Assembly: GCF_030698175.1 (NCBI RefSeq)
Contig: NZ_JAUYNT010000028.1
Location: forward strand, 168,434 to 232,433
Reading direction: 5' to 3'
Length of the DNA: 64,000 nucleotides
DNA from: Pseudomonas sp.
GTDB taxonomy: Bacteria; Pseudomonadota; Gammaproteobacteria; Pseudomonadales; Pseudomonadaceae
Shown: in pieces, positions 44,578 to 54,499 of the stretch
Numbering within the stretch: position 1 is the stretch's first letter
Layout of the letters: the number at the start of each line of letters is the position of its first letter
Made by a program: the position numbers and the translations under genes
The notes under the pieces: generated by a model
Told to the model about the DNA's origin: nothing
What the model saw: only the letters and a program-made list of their open reading frames with translations
Database searches by the model: none

Positions 44578-47500
44578 ATGCTCAGCCTCTATCACGCCCC
44601 CGATCTGGAAACCCTTGGCGAGCTGGCTTGCACGCTGCTCGCCCAGCCACTGCGGGAGCCGTTGGCGCCGGCCTTGGTGGTGGTGCCCAGTCAAGGCATC
44701 GGTCGTTGGCTGACCCTGCAACTGGCGCGCCGCGAGGGCATCGCCATGCAGCTGGAGGTGCAGCTGCCGGCCAAGTTCGTCTGGGACCTGTCGCGGCTGG
44801 TGCTCGGCCAGTTGCCGGAACAGTCGGCGTTCAGCCCCAGCAGCCTGACCTGGCGGCTGTACGACTGGCTTTGCACGCCGGCCAACTGCGCCCAGGCGCC
44901 GCGCCTGGAGCATTATCTGCAGGGTGGCGATGAGCGGCGGCGGCTGTCCTTGGCGGCGAAAATTGCCGATGTGTTCGACCAATACCTGTTGTATCGCGAC
45001 GACTGGCTGGGGGCCTGGGAGCGCGGCGAGCTGCTCGGCCTGGGCCTGGACGAAGGCTGGCAGGCGCTGCTCTGGTGTGAGCTGACCCGCGACGGTCACC
45101 CGCACCGGGCGCGTTTGCTGGATGACTTGCTGCAGCGTTTGCATAGCGCCACGGTCATCGCCGGATTGCCCGAGCGGGTGCTGGTGTTTGGCATCAGCAG
45201 CCTACCGACTCACCATCTGCGGGTGCTCGACGGGCTGGCCAAACACTGCGAGGTGATCATCTTCGCCCTCAATCCGTGTCGTGAAGTCTGGGGCGATATT
45301 CGCGACATCCGTGAGTTGGCCCGCCAGCCGGAACTCAGCCCGGATGAGTGGTATCTGGATGTCGGCCATCCCTTGCTGGCCAGCTTGGGCAAACAAGGCC
45401 GAGACTTTTTCGACAGCCTGTTTTCCCTGACCGCCAGCGAAGGCGGGCAAGACTTCGGCATCTACCCCACCGACGCCGAGCTGCAGGACAGCAGCCTGCT
45501 GCGGGCCCTGCAAAACGACATTCTACGCCTGCGCACTCGGCTGCCAGAGGAGCGTTTAGTGCTGCGCGACGACGACCGCTCGCTGGAGGTGCACTGCGCC
45601 CACTCGCCGTTGCGCGAGGTGGAAATTCTGCATGACCAGCTGCTCGCGCGCTTTGCCGCCAACCCGCAATTAACGCCCGATCAGGTGGTGGTGCTGACCC
45701 CGGATATCGAGCGCTATGCACCCTATATCGAAGCAGTGTTTGCGCCGCGTGACGGCGTGCCACGGATTCCTTTCAGCCTGGCCGACCGCAATCAGCGCAG
45801 CGAACTGCCGTTGTTGGAGGCTTTTCTCGGTCTGCTCGGCTTGCCCGCCAGCCGCTTCAGTGCCGAAGAAGTGCTCGGCTGGTTGGCCCAGCCGGCAATC
45901 GCCAGTCAGGCCGGCATCGACGCCGAAGACTTGCCGTTGCTGCGCGATTGGTTGCGCGCGGCCGGCGTGCGCTGGGGCCGCGATGCCGAGCAGCGCGAGC
46001 AGCTGGGCTTGCCGGCGGCGGCCGACTTTACCTGGCGCCAGGGGCTGGACCGCTTGCTGCTGGGCTTTGTCGCGCCACCGCAGCTGGCCGGCAACGCCGC
46101 GCCCTTGCTGGGCGACAGCTGGCCGCTGGACGCCATCGAAGGTGCGCGTGGGCAATTGCTCGGCCGTTTGGTCGGCTTCGTTCAGCGCCTGGCGGACTTG
46201 GCCCAGGCGCTGCAACGACCGCGTTCCCTTGGCGATTGGGCCGACAGCCTGCAAGCCTTGTTGGACGGTCTGTTCGATGAGCGCGAGGCCGGCGACACCC
46301 TGCTACTGCTCACCAAAGCCTGTGCGGCCCTGCGCGAACAAGGGCTGGCGGCCGGCATCGAGCGGCCGCTGGAGCTGGCGCTGATCCACCAACAACTGAC
46401 CAGTGCGCTGGAGCAAGGCAGCGGCGCCAGCGGGTTTCTCACCGGCGCCGTGACCTTCTGCACCATGGTGCCGATGCGCAGCCTGCCGTTTAAGCAGGTT
46501 TGCCTGCTCGGTCTGGACGATGGCGCGCTGCCACGCCGCAGTCCGGCGGTGGGCTTCGATTTAATCAGCCAACAGCCAAGACGCGGCGACCGCGCCCGGC
46601 GCCTAGACGACCGTTATCTGCTGCTGGAAACCCTGCTGTCGGCCCGCGAAGGCCTGTACCTCAGCTACGTCGGCCGCGACCCGCGCGACAACGCCGAGCT
46701 GCCGCCCTCGGCGTTGCTCAGCGAGCTGTTGGAGACGGTGGATCAAACTTCCGTACTCACGGCCGATGACCGTAGGAGGGGCTTTAGCCGCGACCCCGCA
46801 GACAGCGAAGCGTCGCGGCTAAAGCCCCTCCTACAAGAGCCTGCAACCGGCAAAGTCAGCCAGCGCATCTGCATCGAACACCCGCTGCAGCCTTTCGCTG
46901 CCGGCAACTTTGCCGCCACGGGCGCCCTGCAAAGCTATGCCAACCAATGGTTTCGCGCAGCCCAGCGCCTGGCCGTCCCGCCAGAGCTAAGCCCGGCGGC
47001 CTTTATCGGCACGCTGCCGGCACCGGACAGCGCCGCCCTGTGCATCGAGCCGGGGCAGCTGCTCAAGTGCTTCAAACACCCGGCGCGTTTTCTGCTGGAG
47101 CAGCGCCTGGGGGTGCGCATCGCCGAGGCCGAGCAGGCCATCGCCGCCGATGAACCCTTCGCCCTGGAAGGCTCGGCCCGCCGTGGTTTGCGTCAATTGG
47201 CCCTGCACGCGGCGGAGCACGGCTGGGGCGAGCAGACCGAACGGCGCATCGCCCGCGCTGCCGGCTGGTTGCCGGTGGGCGAAGTCGGCCTGGCCCTCTG
47301 GGGCCAGGTGCGCGGGCCTTTGTTGGCCTTTGCGCCCAAGCTGTTTGCCGCCCGCCCGACGCAAACCCCACAGCCCTTGCACGTCGACATCGAGCTGGGC
47401 GGCGTGCGGGTGCTCGGTTGGCTGGACGGCGTCACCGACTGCGGGCTGTTCGACTGGCGCTTGATCGCCCCCGGCGCCTGGGATTTACCCAGTTTCTGGC

Positions 47501-47937
47501 TGCGCCACCTACTGCTCAACCTCAGTGCCGGCGCCGGCATCGCCCGCCACAGCCAGCTGCTGACCCCGAATGGCGACTGGCAACTGGGCCCGCTGGAGAA
47601 CGCCGCCGAGCTGCTCGAACCCTGGCTGACGGCCTATCGGCAAGCGCTGTGCACGCCACTGGCGTTTATCCCGCGCAGCAGCCTGGCCTTCGCCACAGCG
47701 CTCTGCATGCCGAGTAAAGCCAGCAAAAAAGACCCACTGGAAGCCGCCCGGGAAAAAGCCCGCTTCGCCTGGCTGGGTAGCGAGTTCAGCAACTTCCCGG
47801 CTGAAGCCGACGACCCCTGGTACGCCCTGGCTTTCCGCGACCGTGAGCCGCTGGATGAGCGCTTCGAGGCGCTGGCCGAACAGCTGTTAGGCCCGGCGCT
47901 ACAAGCCCTGGCGGCTGATGATGAGGAAGACGCATGA
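44578..47937 (+). CDS. recC: Exodeoxyribonuclease V subunit RecC with in-frame REP insert
   Basis: 1119 residues. MLSLYHAPDLETLGELACTLL and the motifs VVVPSQGIGRWLTLQLARREGIAM and FGISSLPTHHLRVLDGLAKH are RecC landmarks. RecC holds the split DNA duplex in RecBCD and recognises the Chi site. Residues about 731-752 (RRGFSRDPADSEASRLKPLLQ region) are encoded by a 63-bp palindrome of the REP family that also occurs twice between genes in this window. The length is a multiple of three, so the frame stays open. It sits before IEHPLQPF, in what looks like a variable loop. The stop overlaps the recB start by four bases. Confidence 0.95.
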   Translation: MLSLYHAPDLETLGELACTLLAQPLREPLAPALVVVPSQGIGRWLTLQLARREGIAMQLEVQLPAKFVWDLSRLVLGQLPEQSAFSPSSLTWRLYDWLCTPANCAQAPRLEHYLQGGDERRRLSLAAKIADVFDQYLLYRDDWLGAWERGELLGLGLDEGWQALLWCELTRDGHPHRARLLDDLLQRLHSATVIAGLPERVLVFGISSLPTHHLRVLDGLAKHCEVIIFALNPCREVWGDIRDIRELARQPELSPDEWYLDVGHPLLASLGKQGRDFFDSLFSLTASEGGQDFGIYPTDAELQDSSLLRALQNDILRLRTRLPEERLVLRDDDRSLEVHCAHSPLREVEILHDQLLARFAANPQLTPDQVVVLTPDIERYAPYIEAVFAPRDGVPRIPFSLADRNQRSELPLLEAFLGLLGLPASRFSAEEVLGWLAQPAIASQAGIDAEDLPLLRDWLRAAGVRWGRDAEQREQLGLPAAADFTWRQGLDRLLLGFVAPPQLAGNAAPLLGDSWPLDAIEGARGQLLGRLVGFVQRLADLAQALQRPRSLGDWADSLQALLDGLFDEREAGDTLLLLTKACAALREQGLAAGIERPLELALIHQQLTSALEQGSGASGFLTGAVTFCTMVPMRSLPFKQVCLLGLDDGALPRRSPAVGFDLISQQPRRGDRARRLDDRYLLLETLLSAREGLYLSYVGRDPRDNAELPPSALLSELLETVDQTSVLTADDRRRGFSRDPADSEASRLKPLLQEPATGKVSQRICIEHPLQPFAAGNFAATGALQSYANQWFRAAQRLAVPPELSPAAFIGTLPAPDSAALCIEPGQLLKCFKHPARFLLEQRLGVRIAEAEQAIAADEPFALEGSARRGLRQLALHAAEHGWGEQTERRIARAAGWLPVGEVGLALWGQVRGPLLAFAPKLFAARPTQTPQPLHVDIELGGVRVLGWLDGVTDCGLFDWRLIAPGAWDLPSFWLRHLLLNLSAGAGIARHSQLLTPNGDWQLGPLENAAELLEPWLTAYRQALCTPLAFIPRSSLAFATALCMPSKASKKDPLEAAREKARFAWLGSEFSNFPAEADDPWYALAFRDREPLDERFEALAEQLLGPALQALAADDEEDA
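46772..46834. repeat. REP-type palindrome inside recC, copy 3
   Basis: GTAGGAGGGGCTTTAGCCGC and GCGGCTAAAGCCCCTCCTAC face each other within 63 bases of coding sequence. The arms are identical to those at 25314-25371. Confidence 0.95.
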
Positions 47938-50900
47938 GTTTTGACCTGCAAAGCTCCTCCTTTCGCGGTCGCTCACTGATCGAAGCCAGTGCCGGCACCG
48001 GCAAGACCTGGACCCTGACCGCCCTGTATGCGCGGCTGTTGCTGGAGCAACAACTCAATGTCAGCCAGATTCTGGTGGTCACCTACACCACCGCCGCCAC
48101 CGCCGAATTGCGCGAGCGCATTCGTTCGCGCTTGGCCGAATTGCTGGCGGTCTATGAGGGCACGCCGAGCGCCGACCAATTCCTCACTGAACTGCACCAG
48201 CGCCACCCCGGCGACGCAGCCAAACGCCGGCTGTTGCTGGCGGTGCACGGCTTCGATGAGGCGGCGATTTTCACCATCCACGGCTTTTGCCAGCGCGCCC
48301 TGCAAGACGCGACTTTCGAGGCCGGTGGCGACTTTGACAGCGAGCTGACCCAGGACGACCGCGAGGTGCTCGACGCCCTGCTCAGCGATGCCTGGCGCCA
48401 TGAGTTGGCGGCGGCCGATCCGGCCTGGGCCTGTTACCTGGTCAAACAGAAAATCACCCCGGCCTGGTTGCGCCAGCGCTTGCGCAATCACCTGGGCAAA
48501 CCCTATCTGCGCATCGAGCCGCGCGGCGCGGTCAGTGATCTGCAGCTGAGCGCCGCCAGTGCTTTATGGCAGCCGGCGGCGCAGCTGTGGCGCGCCGGTG
48601 GCCAGGGTTTTATCGAGCTGCTGCTGGCCCATGGCGGCCTCAGTCAGAGCACCCACAAAACGGTTAAATTTGCCCAGTGGGCGGCTGAGCTGGACAGCTA
48701 CTTCGCCGACCCGGCGGCGCTGTTCGAGGCGCCGGATGCCTTGGCAAAATTCGGCAGTGCAGCGCTGCTGAAAGCCACTAAAAAAGGCCAGGAAGCGCCC
48801 ACGCATGCCATCGCCGAGGCCTTGGATAGCTTAAGCGCGGCGCTGGAACTGGCCCTGCCCGAGGGCGCCGAGCGGCTGATCGCCCTGCAAGTGCGGCTGC
48901 TCGATCAACTGAATAGCGAACTGCCGGCGCGCAAGGCGGCGCAACGTTTGTTGGCCTTCGATGACTTGCTCAATCGCCTCAACGAAGCCCTGCACGGCCT
49001 GGTCGGCGTCGACCTGGCCGCCACTTTGCGCAACCGTTACCCGCTGGCGTTGATCGACGAGTTCCAGGACACCGACCCGGTGCAGTACCAGATTTTCGAT
49101 CATATTTATCCGCGCCCAGATGCTCTGGAAGATGGCGCCGCAACTTCGGAAACTGACGCCACCAATGAGTCGCGCAGTAGCTCCGGAGATTTATGTTTTG
49201 TGGGCGACCCCAAGCAGGCCATCTATGGCTTTCGCGGCGCCGACCTCAACACCTACAAGCAAGCCCGTGGCGCCGCCGAACGCCGCTACAACCTGCCGTT
49301 CAACTACCGCTCCACTCCCGAACTGATCGGTGCGTTGAACCTGTTGTTCGACCGCCCGCAGCCTTTCGCCGAAGACGGCCTGGACTATCCGCCGGTGAGT
49401 GCCGGCGCCAAGTCACGAGCGCAACTGGTGCTGCCCAATCTGCAAGAGGCCGACGGCGCGCCGTTGAGCTTGGTCTGGCTCGGTGATGAGCCCTTGAGCA
49501 AGGGCCGCGCCGACCAACTGGTGACGGTCGATTGCGCCCAGCGGATTGCCACACTGCTGGCCGCCAGCGCTCAAGGCACTGCGTATTTTGCCGACGAAGG
49601 TAAGCGCACGCCGCTGAAAGGTGGCGACATTGCCGTGCTGGTCGCCAGCCACCGCGAGGCCGCCAGCATCGCCAGCGAACTGGCGGTGCGCGGTGTGCCC
49701 AGCGTGCGCCGTGGGCGTGACAGCGTGTGGGCCAGCGCGGAGGCCGGCGAGCTGGCGGCGGTGTTGGCCGCCTACAGTGAGCCTGGCCGCGAGGGCGTGT
49801 TGCGCTACGCCCTGGCCACCCGCTTGCTCGGTCACGATGGTGCCTACCTGGCCCGTTGCCTGGACGATGTGGCTTGCTGGGACAGCGAGCGCGACAAGGC
49901 CGAAACCTATCACCAGCTCTGGCAACAGCACGGCTTTATGCGCGCCTTCCGGCTCTGGCTGGACAAGGAACGGGTCGCCGAAACCCTGTTGGCCAGCCTC
50001 GATGGCGAGCGCCGTTTGACCAATCTGCTGCACCTGGCCGAACTGCTGCAAACCGAGAGCCTGCAACGGCCGGGGTTGGAGGCGCTGCTCAGCTGGTTTA
50101 ACGCCCAGCGCGGCAGTGAGGGCGCCGGTGAGGACGCGGTGCTGCGCCTGGAGAGCGATGCCGAACGGGTGCAAATCGTCACCATCCACACCAGCAAAGG
50201 CCTGGAGTATCCCTTGGTGTTTTGCCCGTTTTTGTGGAACGGCAAGCTGCTGGGCAAGTTCACCGACAGCGCCCGTTGCCACGCCGAAGACGGTCAGCCG
50301 CTGCTCGACTTGGGCAGCGCGCAGCTCGAGCAAAATCTGCAGCGGGCGCGCCGCGAGATGTTCGCCGAGAAACTGCGGCTCACCTACGTGGCCCTGACCC
50401 GCGCCCGTGACCGGCTGTGGTTGCACTGGGGGCCGGTGGCGGTGCCCAAACCCAATCAGAAAAGCGGCGAACTGCCGGATGAGGGCCTGCACAGCAGCGC
50501 CCTGGCCTGGCTGCTGCACGGCCGCGAACTGGCCGGGGTCGATGCCCTAAGGGAACTGGGCGCTTACTTGAGTGAACAGCCCGGCACCGCCCTGGCCGCC
50601 GAGCTGGATCAGTTGGTGGCCGCCAGCCAGGGCCTGATCGCCCGCCAACCGCTGCTATTGAGCGAAGCCAGCGCCGGCGGCGAGCAACGGGCGCAGCCCC
50701 CGGCGGCGCTGCAAAAATTCAATCGCAGCCTCTCCAGTAGTTGGCGGGTCGGCAGCTTTTCAGGATTAGCTGCAGGCATGCATATGGAAACGGCGGATCG
50801 CGATGGCCTGCAAATGCCGGATGCCAGCGAGCCGGGCAGCGGCTTTTTCGGCTTCCCCCGCGGGGCGCGGGCCGGTACCTGCCTGCACGCCATTCTCGAA

Positions 50901-51551
50901 GACTGGGCCCGCGGCAAGGGCTCGCTGGCGACCCTGGTCGCTCCGGCGCTGACCGCCCATGGCATCGATGCCACGCTCTGGGCCGACATCGCGCTGAGCC
51001 AGCTACAGCTGGTGTTGGACAGCGACCTGGATGGTGCCGGCCTGAGCCTGGCCGCGCTGAAACCGGCCCGGCGTTTGCCGGAGCTGGGCTTCACCTTCCC
51101 GGTTGGCGAGCTGCAGGTGCAGCGTTTGCGGGCCATCCTCAGCGACCCGGCCCACGGCTTGGCCGAACCGCTGCGCGAGGCCGCCACTCGGCTGGAATTC
51201 GACAACCTCAAGGGCTATCTGAAAGGCTTTATCGACCTGACGTTCGAACACGACGGCCGCTGGTACATCCTCGACTACAAGTCCAACTGGCTCGGCCCGG
51301 ACGCCAGTTATTACGGCGGCGAACGCCTGCTGCAAGCCCTGGCCGGAGAACATTACTACCTGCAATACCTGATCTACCTGGTGGCCTTGCGACGCTTCCT
51401 GCGCCAGCGCTTGAGTGATTTTGCCGACGACCAACTAGGCGGCGCCTATTACCTGTTCCTGCGCGGCATGCCGCAGGCCGGGGTGTACTTTGCGCGGCCC
51501 AGTGATGCCTTGCTGGATGCTCTGGATCAGCTGTTTGCGGAGGGCCTGTGA
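47934..51551 (+). CDS. recB: Exodeoxyribonuclease V subunit RecB
   Basis: 1205 residues. The UvrD-type helicase half has Walker A EASAGTGKTW at about residues 17-26, ALIDEFQDTDPVQY, FVGDPKQAIYGFRGAD and VQIVTIHTSKGLEYPLV. The C-terminal nuclease domain has FIDLTFEHDGRWYILDYKSNW, with the catalytic Asp-x-Lys near residue 1112. It is the 3'-5' motor and nuclease of RecBCD, which resects double-strand breaks and loads RecA. The start overlaps recC. Confidence 0.97.
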   Translation: MSFDLQSSSFRGRSLIEASAGTGKTWTLTALYARLLLEQQLNVSQILVVTYTTAATAELRERIRSRLAELLAVYEGTPSADQFLTELHQRHPGDAAKRRLLLAVHGFDEAAIFTIHGFCQRALQDATFEAGGDFDSELTQDDREVLDALLSDAWRHELAAADPAWACYLVKQKITPAWLRQRLRNHLGKPYLRIEPRGAVSDLQLSAASALWQPAAQLWRAGGQGFIELLLAHGGLSQSTHKTVKFAQWAAELDSYFADPAALFEAPDALAKFGSAALLKATKKGQEAPTHAIAEALDSLSAALELALPEGAERLIALQVRLLDQLNSELPARKAAQRLLAFDDLLNRLNEALHGLVGVDLAATLRNRYPLALIDEFQDTDPVQYQIFDHIYPRPDALEDGAATSETDATNESRSSSGDLCFVGDPKQAIYGFRGADLNTYKQARGAAERRYNLPFNYRSTPELIGALNLLFDRPQPFAEDGLDYPPVSAGAKSRAQLVLPNLQEADGAPLSLVWLGDEPLSKGRADQLVTVDCAQRIATLLAASAQGTAYFADEGKRTPLKGGDIAVLVASHREAASIASELAVRGVPSVRRGRDSVWASAEAGELAAVLAAYSEPGREGVLRYALATRLLGHDGAYLARCLDDVACWDSERDKAETYHQLWQQHGFMRAFRLWLDKERVAETLLASLDGERRLTNLLHLAELLQTESLQRPGLEALLSWFNAQRGSEGAGEDAVLRLESDAERVQIVTIHTSKGLEYPLVFCPFLWNGKLLGKFTDSARCHAEDGQPLLDLGSAQLEQNLQRARREMFAEKLRLTYVALTRARDRLWLHWGPVAVPKPNQKSGELPDEGLHSSALAWLLHGRELAGVDALRELGAYLSEQPGTALAAELDQLVAASQGLIARQPLLLSEASAGGEQRAQPPAALQKFNRSLSSSWRVGSFSGLAAGMHMETADRDGLQMPDASEPGSGFFGFPRGARAGTCLHAILEDWARGKGSLATLVAPALTAHGIDATLWADIALSQLQLVLDSDLDGAGLSLAALKPARRLPELGFTFPVGELQVQRLRAILSDPAHGLAEPLREAATRLEFDNLKGYLKGFIDLTFEHDGRWYILDYKSNWLGPDASYYGGERLLQALAGEHYYLQYLIYLVALRRFLRQRLSDFADDQLGGAYYLFLRGMPQAGVYFARPSDALLDALDQLFAEGL

Positions 51552-51565
51552 TGGTTTATTGGCCC

Positions 51566-51645
51566 GTAGGATGGGTTGAGCCCGCGATACCCATCGATAA
51601 GACAACGTGCCCTTGTTGGGTATCGCTGTGCTCAACCCAACCTAC
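51566..51645. repeat. Palindromic element between recB and recD, GTAGGATGGGTTGAGC type
   Basis: Arms GTAGGATGGGTTGAGC and GCTCAACCCAACCTAC with a nested pair GCGATACCCA/TGGGTATCGC, 80 bases. It fills the gap between recB and recD, whose start is 12 bases further on. A related unit lies at 53530-53584 after recD. Confidence 0.92.
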
Positions 51646-51656
51646 GAGAGCTGTCC

Positions 51657-53492
51657 ATGAGTCTTAGCCATCTGCCCCTGGCACCACTGGAACGCGCCTT
51701 ACTCGACAGCCTGCAACGCCTCGACCCGAGCGCCAGCGAAAGCGTATTGGCCGCCGCCGCCCTGTGCTGTCAGGTGCTCAATAATGGCGACGTCTGCCTG
51801 TTGCTGGCGCGCTGGGCCGGGCAGCGGCCGTGGGGTGAAGGCTATGCACTGCCGCCGCTGGCGCAGTGGCGCGCCGAATTGAGCGGCTCAACACTGGTCG
51901 GCGCGCCGGGTGACTTTGCGCCGCTGATTCTCGAAGGCGAGCGCCTGTACCTGGCCCGTTATCAAGCTTACGAGGCGCAGTTGGCGGCGCAGTTGCTCAG
52001 TCGCGCAGCCGACCTGCCGGCGGTGGACGAGGCGCAGTTGAGCGATAGCTTGAATCGCTTATTTGCCAGCAACCTGCAACAACCCGACTGGCAACGGCTG
52101 GCCGCCGCGCAAGCGGTGCGCAAACGGGTGGCGGTGATTTCCGGCGGCCCCGGCACCGGCAAAACCACCACCGTGGTACGGCTGTTGGCGGCCCTGCTCG
52201 AGCAGCCGAGCAGCGCGCGCTTGGCGATTGGCCTGGCGGCGCCGACCGGCAAGGCGGCGGCGCGGATGGCCGAGGCGATTCGCCAGGCCAAGGCCAACCT
52301 GCCGGTCAGCGACAGCATCAAAGCCGCGTTGCCGGAGCAGGCCAGCACCCTGCACCGTTTGCTCGGCAGTCGCGGTGACCGGCCGCAGGTGCGTCACACT
52401 GCGGCCAACCCGCTGGCGCTGGACGTGCTGGTGGTCGATGAAGCCTCGATGGTCGATCTGGCCATGATGGCCAAATTGCTCGAGGCCCTGCCCGCCAATG
52501 GCCGGCTGATTCTGCTCGGCGACAAAGACCAGCTGTGCGCCGTGGAAGCCGGCGCGGTGTTTGCCGAACTCTGCGACGGCCGTGGTTTCGACGCTGCTGC
52601 TGCGGCCGATTTGCAACGCCTGACCGGGCAGACCGTGCCGGTCGAGTCGCCGACCTCCAAACTGGGCGATGCCGTGGTCTTGCTCACTCACAGCCACCGC
52701 TTTGCCAACGACAGCGGCATCGGCGAACTGGCCCGGCGGATCAACGCCGGCGATGCCCGTGGCACCCTGAGTTTGCTGCAGGAAGGCCGCGCCGATCTGC
52801 ACTGGCAGGCGGCGCCAACGCCGCAGGCCTTGCTGGAGCGGATCGAACAGGGTTACGAGGGTTATCTGGCGACGGCCCAGCAGGGCGAGCCAAGCGCCGC
52901 CTTTGCCGCCTTCAATCAATTTCGCTTGCTCACCGCCCAGCGTGAGGGCGCTTACGGCGTGGCCGGCCTGAATGAGGCGTTGGAGGCGCGTTACCGGCGG
53001 CGCTTGCGGCTCAATGCCCGCGAGCGCTGGTATGCCGGGCGGGCGGTGATGGTGCAGAGCAACGACTACGCCCTAGGCTTGTTCAACGGTGATATCGGCA
53101 TTTGCCTGCAAACACCGCAAGGCCTGCGGGTCTGGTTTGAAACCGATGAGGGCCATCGCGCCTTCAGCACCACCCGGCTGCCCAGCCACGACAGCGCCTT
53201 CGCCATGACGGTACACAAGAGCCAGGGCTCGGAGTTCAGTGAAGTGCTGCTGGTGCTGCCCGAGCTTCCCAGTCCGCTGCTAAGCCGCAGCCTGTTCTAC
53301 ACCGGCATCACCCGAGCCAAACAGCGAGTAGAAATCTGGGCCCTGGCGCCGCGCATCGGCGAGGCGGTCGCCACCCGCGCCGAGCGGGCGGCGGGATTGG
53401 CCGAGCGCCTGGCTGTCGATCCGGCCACGCAGGCCGGGTCTGCGGCGCCGCCCGAGAGCGGCGCCGGTCACGCGCAACTGCCGCTGTTCTAG
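51657..53492 (+). CDS. recD: Exodeoxyribonuclease V subunit RecD
   Basis: 611 residues from MSLSHLPLAPLERALLDSL. Walker A GGPGTGKTTT lies at about residue 163. Others are VLVVDEASMVDLAMM, LLGDKDQLCAVEAGAVFAEL and AMTVHKSQGSEFSEVLLVLP. It is the 5'-3' SF1 helicase of RecBCD. In E. coli recB and recD overlap; here a palindromic element separates them, so RecD may be produced independently of RecB coupling. Confidence 0.96.
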   Translation: MSLSHLPLAPLERALLDSLQRLDPSASESVLAAAALCCQVLNNGDVCLLLARWAGQRPWGEGYALPPLAQWRAELSGSTLVGAPGDFAPLILEGERLYLARYQAYEAQLAAQLLSRAADLPAVDEAQLSDSLNRLFASNLQQPDWQRLAAAQAVRKRVAVISGGPGTGKTTTVVRLLAALLEQPSSARLAIGLAAPTGKAAARMAEAIRQAKANLPVSDSIKAALPEQASTLHRLLGSRGDRPQVRHTAANPLALDVLVVDEASMVDLAMMAKLLEALPANGRLILLGDKDQLCAVEAGAVFAELCDGRGFDAAAAADLQRLTGQTVPVESPTSKLGDAVVLLTHSHRFANDSGIGELARRINAGDARGTLSLLQEGRADLHWQAAPTPQALLERIEQGYEGYLATAQQGEPSAAFAAFNQFRLLTAQREGAYGVAGLNEALEARYRRRLRLNARERWYAGRAVMVQSNDYALGLFNGDIGICLQTPQGLRVWFETDEGHRAFSTTRLPSHDSAFAMTVHKSQGSEFSEVLLVLPELPSPLLSRSLFYTGITRAKQRVEIWALAPRIGEAVATRAERAAGLAERLAVDPATQAGSAAPPESGAGHAQLPLF

Positions 53493-53529
53493 CCATGATC
53501 ATCGCGCGCGGCAGTGGCGAATGGCTTTT

Positions 53530-53584
53530 GTAGGATGTGGTTGAGCGCAGCGATACCCATGCTGGCGCTCAACGCCATCCTACC
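53530..53584. repeat. Palindromic element after recD, GTAGGATGTGGTTGAGCG type
   Basis: Arms GTAGGATGTGGTTGAGCG and CGCTCAACGCCATCCTAC are imperfect inverted copies within 55 bases. The 248-base gap between recD and the pspA-like gene holds this and nothing else recognised. Confidence 0.85.
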
Positions 53585-53740
53585 GACGCATCTATAGGCG
53601 CAGTGGGGCACTGCCTGATCAGCAGTCGGCCAATAGCCAATAGGGTTGCATCTGCTGGCCGGCTCGCCAAGAATGCCGCAAGCCCTGGCGCTTATCGCGC
53701 CTGGTATCGATGGATCGCACCTAGCTCACCAGGAGACACC

Positions 53741-54496
53741 ATGTTCTTTCGTCTGAAAAACATTCTCAGCGGCATCCTCTCGCTGTTTATCAAAGACCTC
53801 GAGCGGCAGAACCCGGAAGCCTTGCTGGAGCTGGAGCAGGAGAACCTGCGCAAGCAGATCGGCAGTTTCAATCAGGGCCTGGCGGCCCATGCCGGGTTGG
53901 CCGAGCGGCTGATGAGCCAGGTGCGCAAGCAAGAAACCGAAGAACGTGAGTTGCATGCGCGCACCACCGCCCATCTGCGCGCCGGCAATCAGTCGGCCGC
54001 CGCGCAAAACGCCCTGCGCCTGCAGAACCTGGCCCGTGAGCTGGAAGAGAACCGCCGCCAGCTGGCTCAGGCCGAAGAGACCTACCAGAACCTGACCAAG
54101 GCCCGCGAAGTGGCGGTGAATGCCGCACGCAGCAAGATCGAGGCACTCAAGGGCGCGATCAACGACCTGCGGATGAAGACCGCCATGGCCGAGATGAACG
54201 AGATGGCCGCAGGCATGGTCAGCACCATCGGCGGTTCCGGCGACACCCTCAATCGCCTGCACGAGATGGTCGAGGAGGAGCGCACCAAGGCCGCCGGTCG
54301 TGCGCGCATGGCCCGCGACTCGATGGACATGAGCGAAGTGAACCTCAAGGAAGCCGAGCTGGACGCCCTCGCCGATCAGGCCCTGGCGGAGTTCGCCGCC
54401 AAAGAAGGCATCAGCCTGAGCGGCCAGCCGGTCAGCGCTGCAGCGCCGGCCGGCGAGCGCAACATGGGCGGTAGCGCACCTGCGGAAAGCCAATAA
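53741..54496 (+). CDS. PspA/IM30 (ESCRT-III superfamily) protein
   Basis: 251 residues from the ATG at 53741, with AGGAG six bases upstream. The N-terminus is an amphipathic helix (MFFRLKNILSGILSLFIKDL) suited to membrane binding. A long coiled coil of about 200 residues follows (EQENLRKQIGSFNQGLAAH, NRRQLAQAEETYQNLTKARE, METs at AMAEMNEMAAGM). The ESCRT-III-like fold of PspA/Vipp1 forms rods or rings that stabilise or remodel damaged membranes. Classical partners pspB, pspC and pspF are absent. It is instead first in an operon with an AAA ATPase (three bases away), a membrane coiled-coil protein and an SBP-OmpA protein. Confidence 0.9.
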   Translation: MFFRLKNILSGILSLFIKDLERQNPEALLELEQENLRKQIGSFNQGLAAHAGLAERLMSQVRKQETEERELHARTTAHLRAGNQSAAAQNALRLQNLARELEENRRQLAQAEETYQNLTKAREVAVNAARSKIEALKGAINDLRMKTAMAEMNEMAAGMVSTIGGSGDTLNRLHEMVEEERTKAAGRARMARDSMDMSEVNLKEAELDALADQALAEFAAKEGISLSGQPVSAAAPAGERNMGGSAPAESQ

Positions 54497-54499
54497 GCC

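Noticed and set aside
44578..44640. RecBCD locus as part of a phage-defence island
   Set aside because: The three subunits are standard housekeeping recombination genes. No defence gene or integrase was found around them.
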